Shown piece by piece: positions 29,408 to 39,599 of a stretch of DNA of 64,000 bases. Numbering within the stretch: position 1 is the stretch's first letter; the number at the start of each line of letters is the position of its first letter. Source of the stretch: Brevundimonas sp. AJA228-03. GTDB taxonomy: Bacteria; Pseudomonadota; Alphaproteobacteria; Caulobacterales; Caulobacteraceae. The stretch is taken from positions 434,001 through 498,000 of the forward strand of contig NZ_CP059297.1 in assembly GCF_017795885.1 (NCBI RefSeq), read 5' to 3'. Below the pieces are notes generated by a model. It was not told the origin of the DNA. It was given only the letters and a program-made list of their open reading frames with translations, and searched no databases. A program made the translations under genes and the position numbers.

Positions 29408-31272
29408 CAGGCCGCGACCGCCGTCCGTTTCACATGCGACAGCAGGGCCGTCAGCGCGCCCGGGGTGACCCCCTCGATCCGACCGGCCTGCCCCAGGGTC
29501 CGGGGCTGGACCATCGACAGCTTCTCGCGCACCTCATTCGACAGACCGCCGATCGCCGCATAGTCCAGGTTGGCCGGCAGGGTCAGCGCCTCCTCCCGAC
29601 GCAGGGCCTCGGCATCGGCCGTCTGGCGATCCAGATATCCGGCATAGCCCGCATCGATCTCGACCTGTTCACGGATGGCCGCCGGCCAGGACTGGATCAC
29701 CGGATAGGCGACTTCGAACTGCGTCAGGCTCACACCCGGATAGGCCAGCAGATCGCGCATCGAGCGGCGCTGGCCGTCGGCATTGACCGCGATTCCCAGA
29801 CCCTGGGCCTCGTTCGGCGTGAACCGGGTATCCCGAACCATGGTGGTGGCAACCGCAAGCGCGGCGGCCTTGGTCTCGAAGGCCGACCGGCGCACGCCCG
29901 ACACGATCCCGGCCGTGATGCCGACCGGCGTTAACCGTTGATCCGCATTGTCGGCGCGCAGCGTCAACCTGTATTCGGCCCGGCTGGTGAACATCCGGTA
30001 GGGCTCGGTCACACCCCGTGTGACCAGATCGTCGATCATCACGCCGATATAGGCCTGGTCCCGCGCCAGAACGATTTCGGCCGATCCAGCCGCCGCTCGC
30101 GCTGCGTTCAGACCCGCGATCAACCCTTGAGCGCCGGCTTCCTCATACCCGGTTGTACCATTGATCTGACCGGCCAGAAACAGGCCCGGCCGACGCTTCA
30201 CCTCCAGCGCCGGGGTCAGCTCGCGCGGATCGACATAATCATATTCGATCGCATAGCCGAACCGCAACACGTCGACGGTTTCAAGTCCGGGCATCGTCTT
30301 CAGGAAGGCCATCTGGGTCTCGGGCGAGACCGACGTCGAAATGCCGTTCGGATAGACCGTCGGATCGTCCAGTCCCTCGGGCTCAAGAAAGACCTGATGC
30401 GAGGTCTTGTCGGCGAACCGCACCACCTTGTCCTCGATCGACGGACAATAGCGCGGACCCCGTCCGGTCAGATGACCGCCATAGACAGCGCTCTCACCCA
30501 GGTTGGCGGCGATGATGGCGTGTGTGTCTTCGGTCGTCTGGGTGATGCCGCAGGCGATCTGGGGCACCGTGATCCGATCGGTCAGGAAGCTGAAGGGGAC
30601 CGGCTCCGCATCGGCCGCCTGCATCTCCAGCCTGTCCCAGCCGATGGTGCGGCCGTCCAGACGAGCGGGCGTGCCGGTCTTCAATCGACCCATCTTCAGG
30701 CCGGCACCATAAAGATCCCGGGCGAGGCCGGTCGAGGGGGCCTCGCCATGTCGGCCGGCAGGCGTTCGGACATCGCCCTGATGGATGACCCCGTTCAGGA
30801 AGGTGCCTGTCGTCAGAACGACGGCCCCGGCCCGCAGCGCCACAGCCTCGCCCGTCGTCACGCCCACCACGCGGTCACTGTCCAGAATCAGGGCCTCGGC
30901 CGTCCCGGCCATCAGGGTCAGATTCGGCGTCGATGCGAGTTCGGCCTGCATGGCCTCGCGGTACAGACGGCGGTCGATCTGGCTTCGAGGTCCGCGCACA
31001 GCCGCACCTTTCGACCGGTTCAGCATGCGGAACTGAATGCCGGACACATCGGCCAGCCGTCCCATCAGACCGTCGAGCGCATCGATCTCGCGTACCAGAT
31101 GGCCCTTGCCCAGGCCGCCGATGGCCGGGTTGCAGCTCATCTCACCGATGGTTTCCAGCGTCTGGGTCAACAACAGGGTGCGCGCGCCGGTCCGGGCGGA
31201 GGCGGCCGCGGCCTCGCAGCCGGCATGGCCGCCGCCGATCACGATGACATCGAAGGCAGTGGGGGAGCTCAT
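29407..31272 (-). CDS. mnmG: tRNA uridine-5-carboxymethylaminomethyl(34) modification enzyme MnmG (GidA)
   Basis: An FAD enzyme of 621 residues that with MnmE modifies wobble uridine-34 of several tRNAs. The N-terminal FAD loop is [12 protein letters not shown] (GGGHAG at 13-18). GidA signatures follow: [41 protein letters not shown] and [22 protein letters not shown]. The C-terminal helical domain ends in [19 protein letters not shown]. The ATG at 31272 is chosen; the frame is open further upstream but there crosses a parS site. Its stop overlaps the rsmG start. mnmE lies upstream on the same strand, 82 bp away, with a parS between. Confidence 0.96.
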   Translation of the reverse strand: MSSPTAFDVIVIGGGHAGCEAAAASARTGARTLLLTQTLETIGEMSCNPAIGGLGKGHLVREIDALDGLMGRLADVSGIQFRMLNRSKGAAVRGPRSQIDRRLYREAMQAELASTPNLTLMAGTAEALILDSDRVVGVTTGEAVALRAGAVVLTTGTFLNGVIHQGDVRTPAGRHGEAPSTGLARDLYGAGLKMGRLKTGTPARLDGRTIGWDRLEMQAADAEPVPFSFLTDRITVPQIACGITQTTEDTHAIIAANLGESAVYGGHLTGRGPRYCPSIEDKVVRFADKTSHQVFLEPEGLDDPTVYPNGISTSVSPETQMAFLKTMPGLETVDVLRFGYAIEYDYVDPRELTPALEVKRRPGLFLAGQINGTTGYEEAGAQGLIAGLNAARAAAGSAEIVLARDQAYIGVMIDDLVTRGVTEPYRMFTSRAEYRLTLRADNADQRLTPVGITAGIVSGVRRSAFETKAAALAVATTMVRDTRFTPNEAQGLGIAVNADGQRRSMRDLLAYPGVSLTQFEVAYPVIQSWPAAIREQVEIDAGYAGYLDRQTADAEALRREEALTLPANLDYAAIGGLSNEVREKLSMVQPRTLGQAGRIEGVTPGALTALLSHVKRTAVAA

Positions 31273-31318
31273 GAGCGGGGACATAGGCGAAACCACAGCC
31301 GAACGCCACTCACCCCAC

Positions 31319-31334
31319 TGTTTCACGTGAAACA
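31319..31334. other. parS: perfect parS site between mnmE and mnmG
   Basis: TGTTTCACGTGAAACA, a perfect 16-base palindrome identical to the canonical ParB site. It lies between the mnmE stop and the mnmG start. Confidence 0.95.
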
Positions 31335-31354
31335 GAGAGGGCGGCCAGGCCGGG

Positions 31355-32656
31355 CTATTTGCCGATACAGAAGGTGGAGAAAACCTCTCCGAGGATGTCC
31401 TCGACCCCGATCTCGCCCGTGACCCGGCCCAGAGCCTCCGCTGCCCGGCGAAGATCGTCTCCGGCCAGCTCCGGGGCATCGAGCAGCCGCATGCGCCCGG
31501 CCTCGATCGCCGCCAGCGACTCCGTCAGCCGTCGGCGATGCCGTTCGCGGGTCACGGCCGGGAAATCCGAGCCCGACAGATCCCGCTCAAGCCGGGCCTG
31601 AATAGCGTCGCGGAGACGGCCAAGTCCCGCCCCCGTGGTAGCGCTGACGGCAAACCCCGGGCGGGAGAGATCGGCCGTCGGCAGATCGGCCTTGGTCCAG
31701 ACAACGAGGTCCTCGCTCCGAACGAAGGTCGCCGCGTCGCCCTCCGGGTCGCCGGGCCCTCGCACCCAGAGGCGAAGGTCTGCGGCCTGTGCCCGGGCGC
31801 GCGCACGACGGACGCCCTCGGCCTCGACCAGATCGTCGCTGTCGCGAAGACCGGCGGTGTCCGACAGGGTCACGGCATAGCCGCCGATGACGATGTCGGC
31901 ATCCAGCACATCCCGCGTCGTTCCGGCGATCGGCGTGACGATGGCGGCCTCGCGCGCGACCAGGGCGTTGAACAGAGCCGACTTCCCGGCATTGGTCTCG
32001 CCGATCAGGACGATGCGATAGCCCTCTCGCACCCGTCGCCCCCGATCGGCATCGGCCAGGGCTGCCGTCAGATCTTCGATCAGACTGTCCAGCACCGGCC
32101 CGGCGGTTCGCGCCAGTTGGTCGGGCACATCATCGTCGGGAAAGTCGATCTCGGCCTCGACAAGAGCCAGGGCCTTCAACAGATCGCGCCGGAACCCGGC
32201 ATAGGCCTGCGACAGCGCGCCTTCGAGCTGACCCAGGGCCTGGGCCGCCTGGGCCGTCGTTTCGGCGTCGATAAGATCGGCAACCGCTTCGGCCTGGGCC
32301 AGGTCCATCCGCCCGTTCTCGAAAGCGCGGCGCGTGAACTCGCCGGGATCGGCGGGGCGCACGCCCAGAGCGATCAGGGCTCTGCTCGCCGCCTCGACCA
32401 CGGCGCGGCCGCCGTGGAGATGCAGTTCGGCGCAGTGCTCTCCGGTGTAGCTGTTCGGCGCGGGGAAGCGCAGCACCAGCGCCTTGTCGATAACCTCTGC
32501 GCCATGCCGAAGTGTTCGCAGCGATGCGACCCGAGCCGGCACGGGTCCCACCCCAAGGCCTGCCAGCGCCGCATCAGTACCGGGTCCGGCGAGGCGCAGG
32601 ATGGCGATCGCTCCCCGGCCGGGCGGGGTCGCCAGGGCGAAGATGGTGTCGGTCAA
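31355..32656 (-). CDS. mnmE: tRNA modification GTPase MnmE (TrmE)
   Basis: A 433-residue GTPase partner of MnmG in wobble-uridine modification. The N-terminal formyl-THF-binding domain starts [22 protein letters not shown] and includes [15 protein letters not shown]. The GTPase is inserted in the helical domain: G1 [13 protein letters not shown]2 [12 protein letters not shown]3 [10 protein letters not shown]. The C-terminus is CIGK, with the catalytic cysteine at 430. It is a little short of the E. coli protein (454). The start is a TTG at 32656 preceded only by a weak AAGG. It lies 7 bp downstream of the DUF6489 gene, so the two are coupled. Confidence 0.95.
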   Translation of the reverse strand: MTDTIFALATPPGRGAIAILRLAGPGTDAALAGLGVGPVPARVASLRTLRHGAEVIDKALVLRFPAPNSYTGEHCAELHLHGGRAVVEAASRALIALGVRPADPGEFTRRAFENGRMDLAQAEAVADLIDAETTAQAAQALGQLEGALSQAYAGFRRDLLKALALVEAEIDFPDDDVPDQLARTAGPVLDSLIEDLTAALADADRGRRVREGYRIVLIGETNAGKSALFNALVAREAAIVTPIAGTTRDVLDADIVIGGYAVTLSDTAGLRDSDDLVEAEGVRRARARAQAADLRLWVRGPGDPEGDAATFVRSEDLVVWTKADLPTADLSRPGFAVSATTGAGLGRLRDAIQARLERDLSGSDFPAVTRERHRRRLTESLAAIEAGRMRLLDAPELAGDDLRRAAEALGRVTGEIGVEDILGEVFSTFCIGK

Positions 32657-32663
32657 CGTCGAA

Positions 32664-32900
32664 TCAGGCCTTCGGCACCTGGGTGACGACCGACATCATC
32701 TGGCGGAACTGATCCTGGGCCTGCAGTCCGAAGCTGGTCCAGGTCTTCATCAGCTCTTCCGGCTGCATGGCGGTGAGGTTTGCATCCATCCGGGTCTTCA
32801 TCTCGCTGACCAGCTGGTCGTTCAGAACCGTGACATCCGGCAGGCCCAGAAAGGCACGGGCTTCTTCCGGTGTGCACTCGGCCTCGATCTTGACTTTCAT
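32664..32900 (-). CDS. DUF6489-family protein
   Basis: A 78-residue cytosolic protein (start MKVKIEAECTPEEARAFLGL, then PDVTVLNDQLVSEM, and MKTWTSFGLQAQDQFRQMM). This matches the small family annotated as DUF6489, widespread in alphaproteobacteria and usually beside mnmE. It appears all-helical apart from a short N-terminal strand. The gap to mnmE is 7 bp, indicating an operon. The function is not known; the repeated neighbourhood suggests a link to tRNA modification or origin-region housekeeping, which is only inferred. Confidence 0.8.
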   Translation of the reverse strand: MKVKIEAECTPEEARAFLGLPDVTVLNDQLVSEMKTRMDANLTAMQPEELMKTWTSFGLQAQDQFRQMMSVVTQVPKA

Positions 32901-32964
32901 TCTGACGCTCCAACCTCTCGGAGGCCCGTCATAGGCCGAACCGCCCGATCAAAGGAACCCTCCC

Positions 32965-33936
32965 ATGCGTGCCATTCGTCTCTCCCGTGCCGGAGGACCG
33001 GAGGTTCTGGAGCTTCAGGAGGTCGAGACCCCTGTACCAGGCCCGGGTCAGATCCTGATCCGGCACGAAGCGATCGGACTGAACTTCATCGATATCTATC
33101 ACCGGACCGGCCTCTATCCCCTGTCCTTTCCCACCGGTCTCGGTCTGGAGGGCGCAGGGATCGTCGAGGCGATCGGCGATGGCGTGACCCGATTCAGCGT
33201 CGGCGACCGCGCCGCCTACGGAACAGGACCGATCGGAGCCTATGCCGAAGCTCACGTCGTCGATGCGGGCCGCGCCGTCCGGTTTCCCGCCGACGTACCC
33301 CTGAAGACGGCGGCGGCAGTCATGCTGAAGGGTATGACCTCCGAGTGCCTGGCCAGGCGCGTGTTTCACGTGAAACAGGGAGACGCCGTTCTCGTCCATG
33401 CGGCGGCCGGCGGAGTGGGGTTGATCCTGTGTCAGTGGCTCCACTCGCTGGGAGCCACCGTCATCGGCACGGTCGGCGACGAGTCCAAGGCCAACATCGC
33501 ACGCGCCCACGGCTGCGACCATGTGATCCTCTACAAGACCGACGACATCGCCGGGCGGGTCAGGGCCCTCACCGACGGCCTGGGCTGCGCGGTCGTCTAC
33601 GATTCAGTGGGCCGGGATACGCTGGAATCCTCTCTCGCCAGCCTGAGCCGCAGGGGCCTGCTGGTCAGTTTCGGAAACGCCTCCGGGCCCGTCCCGCCGA
33701 TCGAGCCGCTCCGGCTCTCTCGCGGGGGGTCGCTGTTCCTGACCCGCCCGACCCTGTTCGACTATGTGGCCACGACGGAGGAACTGGACGAAAGCGCCGG
33801 CGCCCTGTTCGCGATGATACAGTCGGGTGCCATAACGGTCGAGATCGGCCAGACCTTCCGGTTGGATCAGGTCCGGGAAGCGCACGAGGCGCTCGCCGGG
33901 CGACAGACGACGGGCTCTACCCTGCTGATCCCGTGA
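32965..33936 (+). CDS. NADPH:quinone oxidoreductase (zeta-crystallin type), carrying an internal parS
   Basis: A 323-residue zinc-independent medium-chain reductase of the quinone oxidoreductase family, reducing quinones with NADPH in the cytosol. The N-terminal GroES-like domain has PGPGQILIRHEAIGLNFIDIYHRTGLYP. The Rossmann domain has VLVHAAAGGVGLILCQW, and YDSVGRDT follows. No zinc-binding cysteine pattern is present. The gene reads rightward between the leftward rho and mnmE transcripts. Residues 133-138 (VFHVKQ) are encoded by a perfect parS site, so this stretch is under double selection. Confidence 0.9.
   Translation: MRAIRLSRAGGPEVLELQEVETPVPGPGQILIRHEAIGLNFIDIYHRTGLYPLSFPTGLGLEGAGIVEAIGDGVTRFSVGDRAAYGTGPIGAYAEAHVVDAGRAVRFPADVPLKTAAAVMLKGMTSECLARRVFHVKQGDAVLVHAAAGGVGLILCQWLHSLGATVIGTVGDESKANIARAHGCDHVILYKTDDIAGRVRALTDGLGCAVVYDSVGRDTLESSLASLSRRGLLVSFGNASGPVPPIEPLRLSRGGSLFLTRPTLFDYVATTEELDESAGALFAMIQSGAITVEIGQTFRLDQVREAHEALAGRQTTGSTLLIP
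33362..33377. other. parS: perfect parS site inside the quinone reductase gene
   Basis: TGTTTCACGTGAAACA, identical to the site at 31319-31334, located within a protein-coding region and read in frame as part of VFHVKQ. Confidence 0.95.
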
Positions 33937-33979
33937 ATGTCTCCTCCCCGTGCGCACCGCGAACAGGGAGGAAAGCCGA

Positions 33980-35419
<1,440 letters not shown>

Positions 35420-35634
35420 GTCGGAACTCGGGATTCACGCCGTCCCGCCCCGGCGTCGGACGACGTCAGGCGGGGACGATTGGAAGGGTGTGGCCTGACG
35501 GCCGAGGGGGAGCGGCGGGTCCGGGGGCGGCATCTGCCAGCGATCGGTCGACGCGAAGAGAAGGGCAGCGCCGCAGAACGACGCCTCGACTCCAGCGGAA
35601 CCACGAACCAGGGGTCCGGGTCAAGCGTGGCGGA

Positions 35635-36099
35635 TCAGAACGTCCACTCCGTCGTTACCGACAGCACCATGACGATGGCCAGGACGAACGGCACCTCATT
35701 GGTCATGCGCCAGAATTTCGAGGTCCGGACCGATGTCCCGGCCAGGATCTTCCTGCGCTCCGCCACCAGATAGACATGCCAGGCCAGCAGCAGCACGACC
35801 CCGATCAGCTTGGCGACCATCCAGGGCTCGACCAGAAAGGCCACCCCGCGCATCTGCACATCCAGATGGATCAGCCACAGGCCGAAGATCAGGGCCAGAC
35901 CCATGGCTGGATGCAGGATGATCTTCAGCATCCGCCCCTGCCACAGCCGCAGCAGCGTCCGCATCTCCGTCTTCAAAGGCTCGGTCTTGTCGGCCTGTTC
36001 GGCGTCATAGGCATAGAGCCGCGGCAGAAACAGCAGGCCTGCCATCCAGGCGATGACAGCGAGGATGTGAAGACCGCGAGCCAGATCGTACAGATTCAT
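35635..36099 (-). CDS. hemJ: protoporphyrinogen IX oxidase HemJ
   Basis: A 154-residue inner-membrane protein of the HemJ (UPF0093/CopD-like) family, oxidising protoporphyrinogen IX to protoporphyrin IX in haem synthesis. Four hydrophobic segments are visible. Key features are DLARGLHILAVIAWMAGLLFLPRLYAY with the conserved His11, WQGRMLKIILHPAMGLALIFG, KLIGVVLLLAWHVYL and a C-terminal FWRMTNEVPFVLAIVMV. The ATG at 36099 was chosen over upstream codons because it gives the family start MNLYDLARGLH. It lies 11 bp after the hemH stop, forming a hemE-hemH-hemJ operon. Confidence 0.93.
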   Translation of the reverse strand: MNLYDLARGLHILAVIAWMAGLLFLPRLYAYDAEQADKTEPLKTEMRTLLRLWQGRMLKIILHPAMGLALIFGLWLIHLDVQMRGVAFLVEPWMVAKLIGVVLLLAWHVYLVAERRKILAGTSVRTSKFWRMTNEVPFVLAIVMVLSVTTEWTF

Positions 36100-36110
36100 G
36101 GCTGAGCCTC

Positions 36111-37190
36111 CTAGGCGGCCTTCTTTTGCGCCTGACAGGGGCAGGCCTTCCAGCGCCCCTGGCACCCGGGCCCCGCGGCCGCGACACCGGTTCGGCCCAG
36201 GCTGTCTTTCACCGCATCGGCCAGGCCGTCGATGAACAGAGGGCTGACCCCCACGGCCGGCACGCGCAGATAGGGGTGAACCCCGGCCTCATGCGCCAGT
36301 TCGCCGTATTCAATATCCAGCTCGACCAGGGTCTCGATGTGTTCGGACACGAAGGCGATGGGGGTAACGATCAGGCCGATACCCTCGGCTCCGGCCGCAC
36401 GAATGGCATCGGGCGTGGACGGTCCCAGCCATTTCAGCGGCCCGACGCGGCTCTGGTAGCACAGCAGCCAGTCGCTCAGACCGGCTTGGGACGCGACCGC
36501 GGCGACGGTCGCCTCGACCTGTTCCTGATAGGGATCTCCGTCCTTGTGGACGAGCTTTTCCGGGATGCCGTGCGCCGAAAAAAGGACCCGCACCGCCCGG
36601 CCCGGATGCTCCCGCGCAGCCTCCGCCAGCTTGAGACGAACGCCCTCGGCCTGCGCCGCGACCCAGCCTTCAGCCCGGGGATAGCAGCAGATCGTCCGGG
36701 TCGTGCCCGTGCCGCCATAGGCGGCGTTCCAGGCCTTCAGCGACGAGCGCGTCGTGGTGGTCGAGAACTGCGGATAGAGCGGCAACAAAACGACCTCGTC
36801 CGGCCCCCAGGCGGCCACGTCGACCGCGGCTTCCTCGGTCAAGGGATGCCAGTACCGCATGGCCATGAAGCTCCTGACCTCGTCGCCCGGCAGTCGGGCC
36901 GCCAGCGCGGCTTCCAGCGCCTCCATCTGGGCCCGGGTCTCGCCCTTCAGCGGCGATCCGCCATTGGAATCCATCATTGAATAGTTGGCCTGGGCGCTGG
37001 CCTCACGACGCGAGGAGATCAGCTTCGCCAGGGGCGTGCGGAACAACCCGGGTAGCCCGATAATGGCCGGGTCGTTGAACAGGTTAAACAGGAACGGCTT
37101 GACGGTCGCCGCATCGTCCGGCCCCCCCAGGTTGAAGAGCACGACGGCGATACGACGACCCGACCGCTGGCTCCCCGGGCTTGCGTTCAC
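36111..37190 (-). CDS. hemH: ferrochelatase with C-terminal cysteine cluster
   Basis: Inserts ferrous iron into protoporphyrin IX, the last step of haem synthesis; 359 residues. Signatures are VVLFNLGGPDD at the N-terminus, MMDSNGGSPLKGET, the YPQFSTTTTRSSLKAW segment, the catalytic-histidine motif VLFSAHGIPEKLV and TPIAFVSEHIETLVELDIEY. The C-terminus has CQGRWKACPCQ; clustered cysteines at this end are the ligands of a [2Fe-2S] cluster reported for the Caulobacter enzyme. The GTG at 37190 overlaps the hemE stop (GTGA), indicating translational coupling. Confidence 0.95.
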   Translation of the reverse strand: MNASPGSQRSGRRIAVVLFNLGGPDDAATVKPFLFNLFNDPAIIGLPGLFRTPLAKLISSRREASAQANYSMMDSNGGSPLKGETRAQMEALEAALAARLPGDEVRSFMAMRYWHPLTEEAAVDVAAWGPDEVVLLPLYPQFSTTTTRSSLKAWNAAYGGTGTTRTICCYPRAEGWVAAQAEGVRLKLAEAAREHPGRAVRVLFSAHGIPEKLVHKDGDPYQEQVEATVAAVASQAGLSDWLLCYQSRVGPLKWLGPSTPDAIRAAGAEGIGLIVTPIAFVSEHIETLVELDIEYGELAHEAGVHPYLRVPAVGVSPLFIDGLADAVKDSLGRTGVAAAGPGCQGRWKACPCQAQKKAA

Positions 37191-38224
37191 TGCGCGCCGA
37201 TCCGTTTCAGAACCTGCTCGACATGAGCGATCGGCACGTCCGGCAGGATGCCGTGGCCCAGGTTGAAGATCCATGGGCCGGAACCCCAGGCCTCCACAAG
37301 CTGATCCACCCTGCGGTCCAGCGCCGCACCGCCGACACGCAGCAGCAGCGGATCGAGCGCGCCCTGGATCGGCTTGATCTTCTGGACCTCGCGGCCGCGC
37401 TCCAGAGAACACGCCGTATCCACCGCCACACCCTGCACATCGACCTCGCGGGCATAGCGATCGGCATGAAGCGCTGAGCCGCGCGGGAACCCGATCAGCG
37501 GCACGGTAACGCCCAGCTCCCGCACCCGCCGGACCAGGGCCTGATGGGGCTTCAGCACCAGCCGCTCGAACAGGTCGTCCGGCAGGCCTTCTGCCCAGCT
37601 CTCGAAGATCTTCAGCGCGTCAGCCCCGGCGTCGGCCTGCATCTTCAGATAGCGGGCGGTGGCCTCGACCAGCACGGCCAGGACCTCGTCGACCTTCTCG
37701 GGTTCCGCATAGGCATAGGAGCGGGCCGTGGCGCGTTCGCCCTTGCCGATCGTGTTGTGATGGCCGTCCAGCATATAGGTGGCTACGGTCCAGGGCGCGC
37801 CGGCGAAGCCGATCAGGGCGCGTTCCGGCTCCAGCTGGCTGCGCACCAGGCTCAGGGTCTGGCCGACCTGGTGCAGATGCTGGCCTGCGCCTTCCGTGAG
37901 TTCCTGCATCCGGCTGACGCTCGGCAGCAGACCGAGGCGCGGCCCCTCGCCGGTCTCGAACCAGACGTCCTGGCCAAGCGCCTGCGGGATCAGCAGGATG
38001 TCGGCGAAGACGATGGCCGCATCAAAGCCAAAGCGGCGCATGGGTTGCAGGGTCGCCTCGGCCGCCATCTCCGGGTTCAGGCAGAAGGCGATAAAGTCCG
38101 GAGCCTGGGCCCGCAGCGCCCGGTATTCAGGCAGATAGCGCCCGGCCTGGCGCATGAACCAGACGGGTGGACGCTCCAGGGTCTCGCCCTGCAGGACGCG
38201 GATCAGTGACGGCGTGGTGCTCAT
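37187..38224 (-). CDS. hemE: uroporphyrinogen decarboxylase
   Basis: Converts uroporphyrinogen III to coproporphyrinogen III in the cytosol; 345 residues. The N-terminal signature PPVWFMRQAGRYLPEYR is intact, followed by LQPMRRFGFDAAIVFADILLIPQALG, GFAGAPWTVATYM and the C-terminal FNLGHGILPDVP. It is the first gene leftward from the predicted origin and heads hemE-hemH-hemJ. In Caulobacter the hemE promoters lie within Cori and are controlled by CtrA; the two CtrA-type boxes found here (38436 and 38500) occupy the same position. ATG 38224. Confidence 0.97.
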   Translation of the reverse strand: MSTTPSLIRVLQGETLERPPVWFMRQAGRYLPEYRALRAQAPDFIAFCLNPEMAAEATLQPMRRFGFDAAIVFADILLIPQALGQDVWFETGEGPRLGLLPSVSRMQELTEGAGQHLHQVGQTLSLVRSQLEPERALIGFAGAPWTVATYMLDGHHNTIGKGERATARSYAYAEPEKVDEVLAVLVEATARYLKMQADAGADALKIFESWAEGLPDDLFERLVLKPHQALVRRVRELGVTVPLIGFPRGSALHADRYAREVDVQGVAVDTACSLERGREVQKIKPIQGALDPLLLRVGGAALDRRVDQLVEAWGSGPWIFNLGHGILPDVPIAHVEQVLKRIGAQ

Positions 38225-38369
38225 GACCTTGGCTTTACGGGGGGAGGGCGCTGGCCTCAAGCCCACGTCCTCCTCCTTGTTCCATTGAGAATCATAAAAG
38301 GATTGGAGGAAAGCAGCAGAGGGCGGGACGGCGGGGACAAACCGCGACGATTCCGGGCTTCGGTATCGC

Positions 38370-38378
38370 TTTTCCACG
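38370..38378 (+). promoter_or_regulatory. weak candidate DnaA box
   Basis: TTTTCCACG matches the consensus TTATCCACA at seven of nine bases, on the hemE side of the first CtrA-type box. Confidence 0.35.
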
Positions 38379-38435
38379 CCCGGCGGGCGGCTTCAGTCGT
38401 TCGCGACGAAGGCCGGTGGAAAGCGGGGATAATCC

Positions 38436-38450
38436 TTAACCAAACCTTAA
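38436..38450. promoter_or_regulatory. CtrA-type box (TTAA-N7-TTAA)
   Basis: TTAACCAAACCTTAA, an exact match to the full CtrA recognition pattern. It lies 212 bp upstream of hemE within the predicted origin, where CtrA binding would repress initiation and affect hemE transcription. Confidence 0.85.
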
Positions 38451-38499
38451 CGGTCGGGGGCTCCGGCGGGTTGTTCAGCCTTGACTGGCGTGGGGGTCA

Positions 38500-38514
38500 T
38501 TTACCTTCTGTTAA
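38500..38514. promoter_or_regulatory. second CtrA-type box (TTTA-N7-TTAA)
   Basis: TTTACCTTCTGTTAA matches the CtrA pattern with one substitution in the first half-site and is 50 bp from the first box. Confidence 0.75.
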
Positions 38515-38664
38515 GGATGTCCCCAACCTACCGACCGGGGCTACGGCCGCATGGGATGATGTCCGGCAAGGATACCGGTGTGTCCGACATTCTCCCGGCT
38601 CGCCCGGCGCACAGTGGCGCCCTATAGAAAACCGTGCCCCGGCGTCGCCGCGCGGCGCCCAGAC

Positions 38665-38673
38665 CGATCCACA
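38665..38673 (+). promoter_or_regulatory. candidate DnaA box (G-box type)
   Basis: CGATCCACA matches the Caulobacter-type G-box TGATCCACA at eight of nine bases, on the right side of the predicted origin. Confidence 0.5.
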
Positions 38674-38729
38674 GGAATCACGACCATTCGCGCAATCTCG
38701 ATCTTGGTTATCCAGCCGTGGGGTCCGCG

Positions 38730-39599
38730 GTGAGCCCGGCCAGGCCTGCGGGCGCCTCGCGGCTGGCGACCTATTTCCACGTCCATCTGGTCTCGGATTC
38801 GACCGGTGAGACGCTGAACGCCATGGCCAAGGCGGTCACGGCCCGCTTCGACGGCGTCATCCCGATCGAGCACATCTACGCCCTGGTTCGGTCAGACCGC
38901 CAGATGGAGCGTGTGCTGGAGGAAATCGCGACGGCACCGGGTGTCGTTCTTCACACCATCGTCGATCGTGCCCTGAGGGCCCAGCTGGAAGAGGGCTGCC
39001 GCGCGCTGGACATTCCCAACATCGGCGCTCTGGACCCGCTGGTCGGAGCCCTGTCCCGGTACCTGGGCGCCGCCCTGTCGACCCGCGTTGGTGCCCAGCA
39101 CACCCTGGATCACGACTACTTCAACCGGATGGGGGCGCTAGACTACGCCATGTCGCACGACGACGGCCAGGGCACGGCCGAGCAGCTGGAGGGGGCCGAT
39201 GTCGTCCTGGTCGGGGTCAGCCGCACATCCAAGACGCCGACCTGCATCTATCTGGCGCATCGAGGTGTCCGGGCGGCCAATGTGCCTCTGGTGCCCGGTC
39301 AGGAGGATGGCGAACGCCTGGTCGGACTGAAAAACCCGCTGATCGTGGGCCTGACCGTGTCGCCTGACCGGCTGATCCAGATTCGCAGGAACCGGCTGGA
39401 CGGCCTGAACGCCAACCACACCTCCTCCTATGTCGAGCCCGACGCCGTGCGGGAGGAGACCATCAAGGCCCGCCGCGCCTTCGAGCGTCGGGGATGGCCG
39501 ACGATCGATGTGACCCGCCGCTCGGTCGAGGAGACGGCTGCAGCCATTCTCAATCTGCTGAACGAACGGCGGAACAGGACGGCAGGGGTCACCTGGTGA
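38730..39599 (+). CDS. ppsR: pyruvate, phosphate/water dikinase regulatory protein (DUF299 kinase/pyrophosphorylase)
   Basis: A 289-residue bifunctional regulator of the DUF299 family that uses ADP and phosphate to phosphorylate or dephosphorylate a threonine of PEP synthase or pyruvate phosphate dikinase. Signatures are YFHVHLVSDSTGETLNAMAKA, the P-loop-like GVSRTSKTPTCIYLAHRG and a C-terminal IDVTRRSVEETAAAIL. GTG 38730 is preferred because it gives the N-terminal length I recall for the Caulobacter protein; GTG 38718 is also in frame. It is the first gene rightward of the origin (RP001 in Caulobacter nomenclature). Its stop overlaps the maf start. Confidence 0.92.
   Translation: MSPARPAGASRLATYFHVHLVSDSTGETLNAMAKAVTARFDGVIPIEHIYALVRSDRQMERVLEEIATAPGVVLHTIVDRALRAQLEEGCRALDIPNIGALDPLVGALSRYLGAALSTRVGAQHTLDHDYFNRMGALDYAMSHDDGQGTAEQLEGADVVLVGVSRTSKTPTCIYLAHRGVRAANVPLVPGQEDGERLVGLKNPLIVGLTVSPDRLIQIRRNRLDGLNANHTSSYVEPDAVREETIKARRAFERRGWPTIDVTRRSVEETAAAILNLLNERRNRTAGVTW

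Larger units (their letters stand above)
38225..38729. other. oriC: predicted chromosomal replication origin (Cori/oriC)
   Basis: A 505-bp gene-free region between hemE and ppsR, the genes that I recall flanking Cori in Caulobacter crescentus. Visible elements are two CtrA-type boxes (38436-38450 and 38500-38514) and DnaA-box-like 9-mers: TTTTCCACG at 38370 and CGATCCACA at 38665 (one base off the G-box TGATCCACA). TTATCCAGC also occurs at 38708. Three GANTC methylation sites lie at 38289, 38349 and 38675, and there is an AT-richer patch near 38285-38305. Genes on each side read away from it. No gene is supported inside. Confidence 0.85.
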
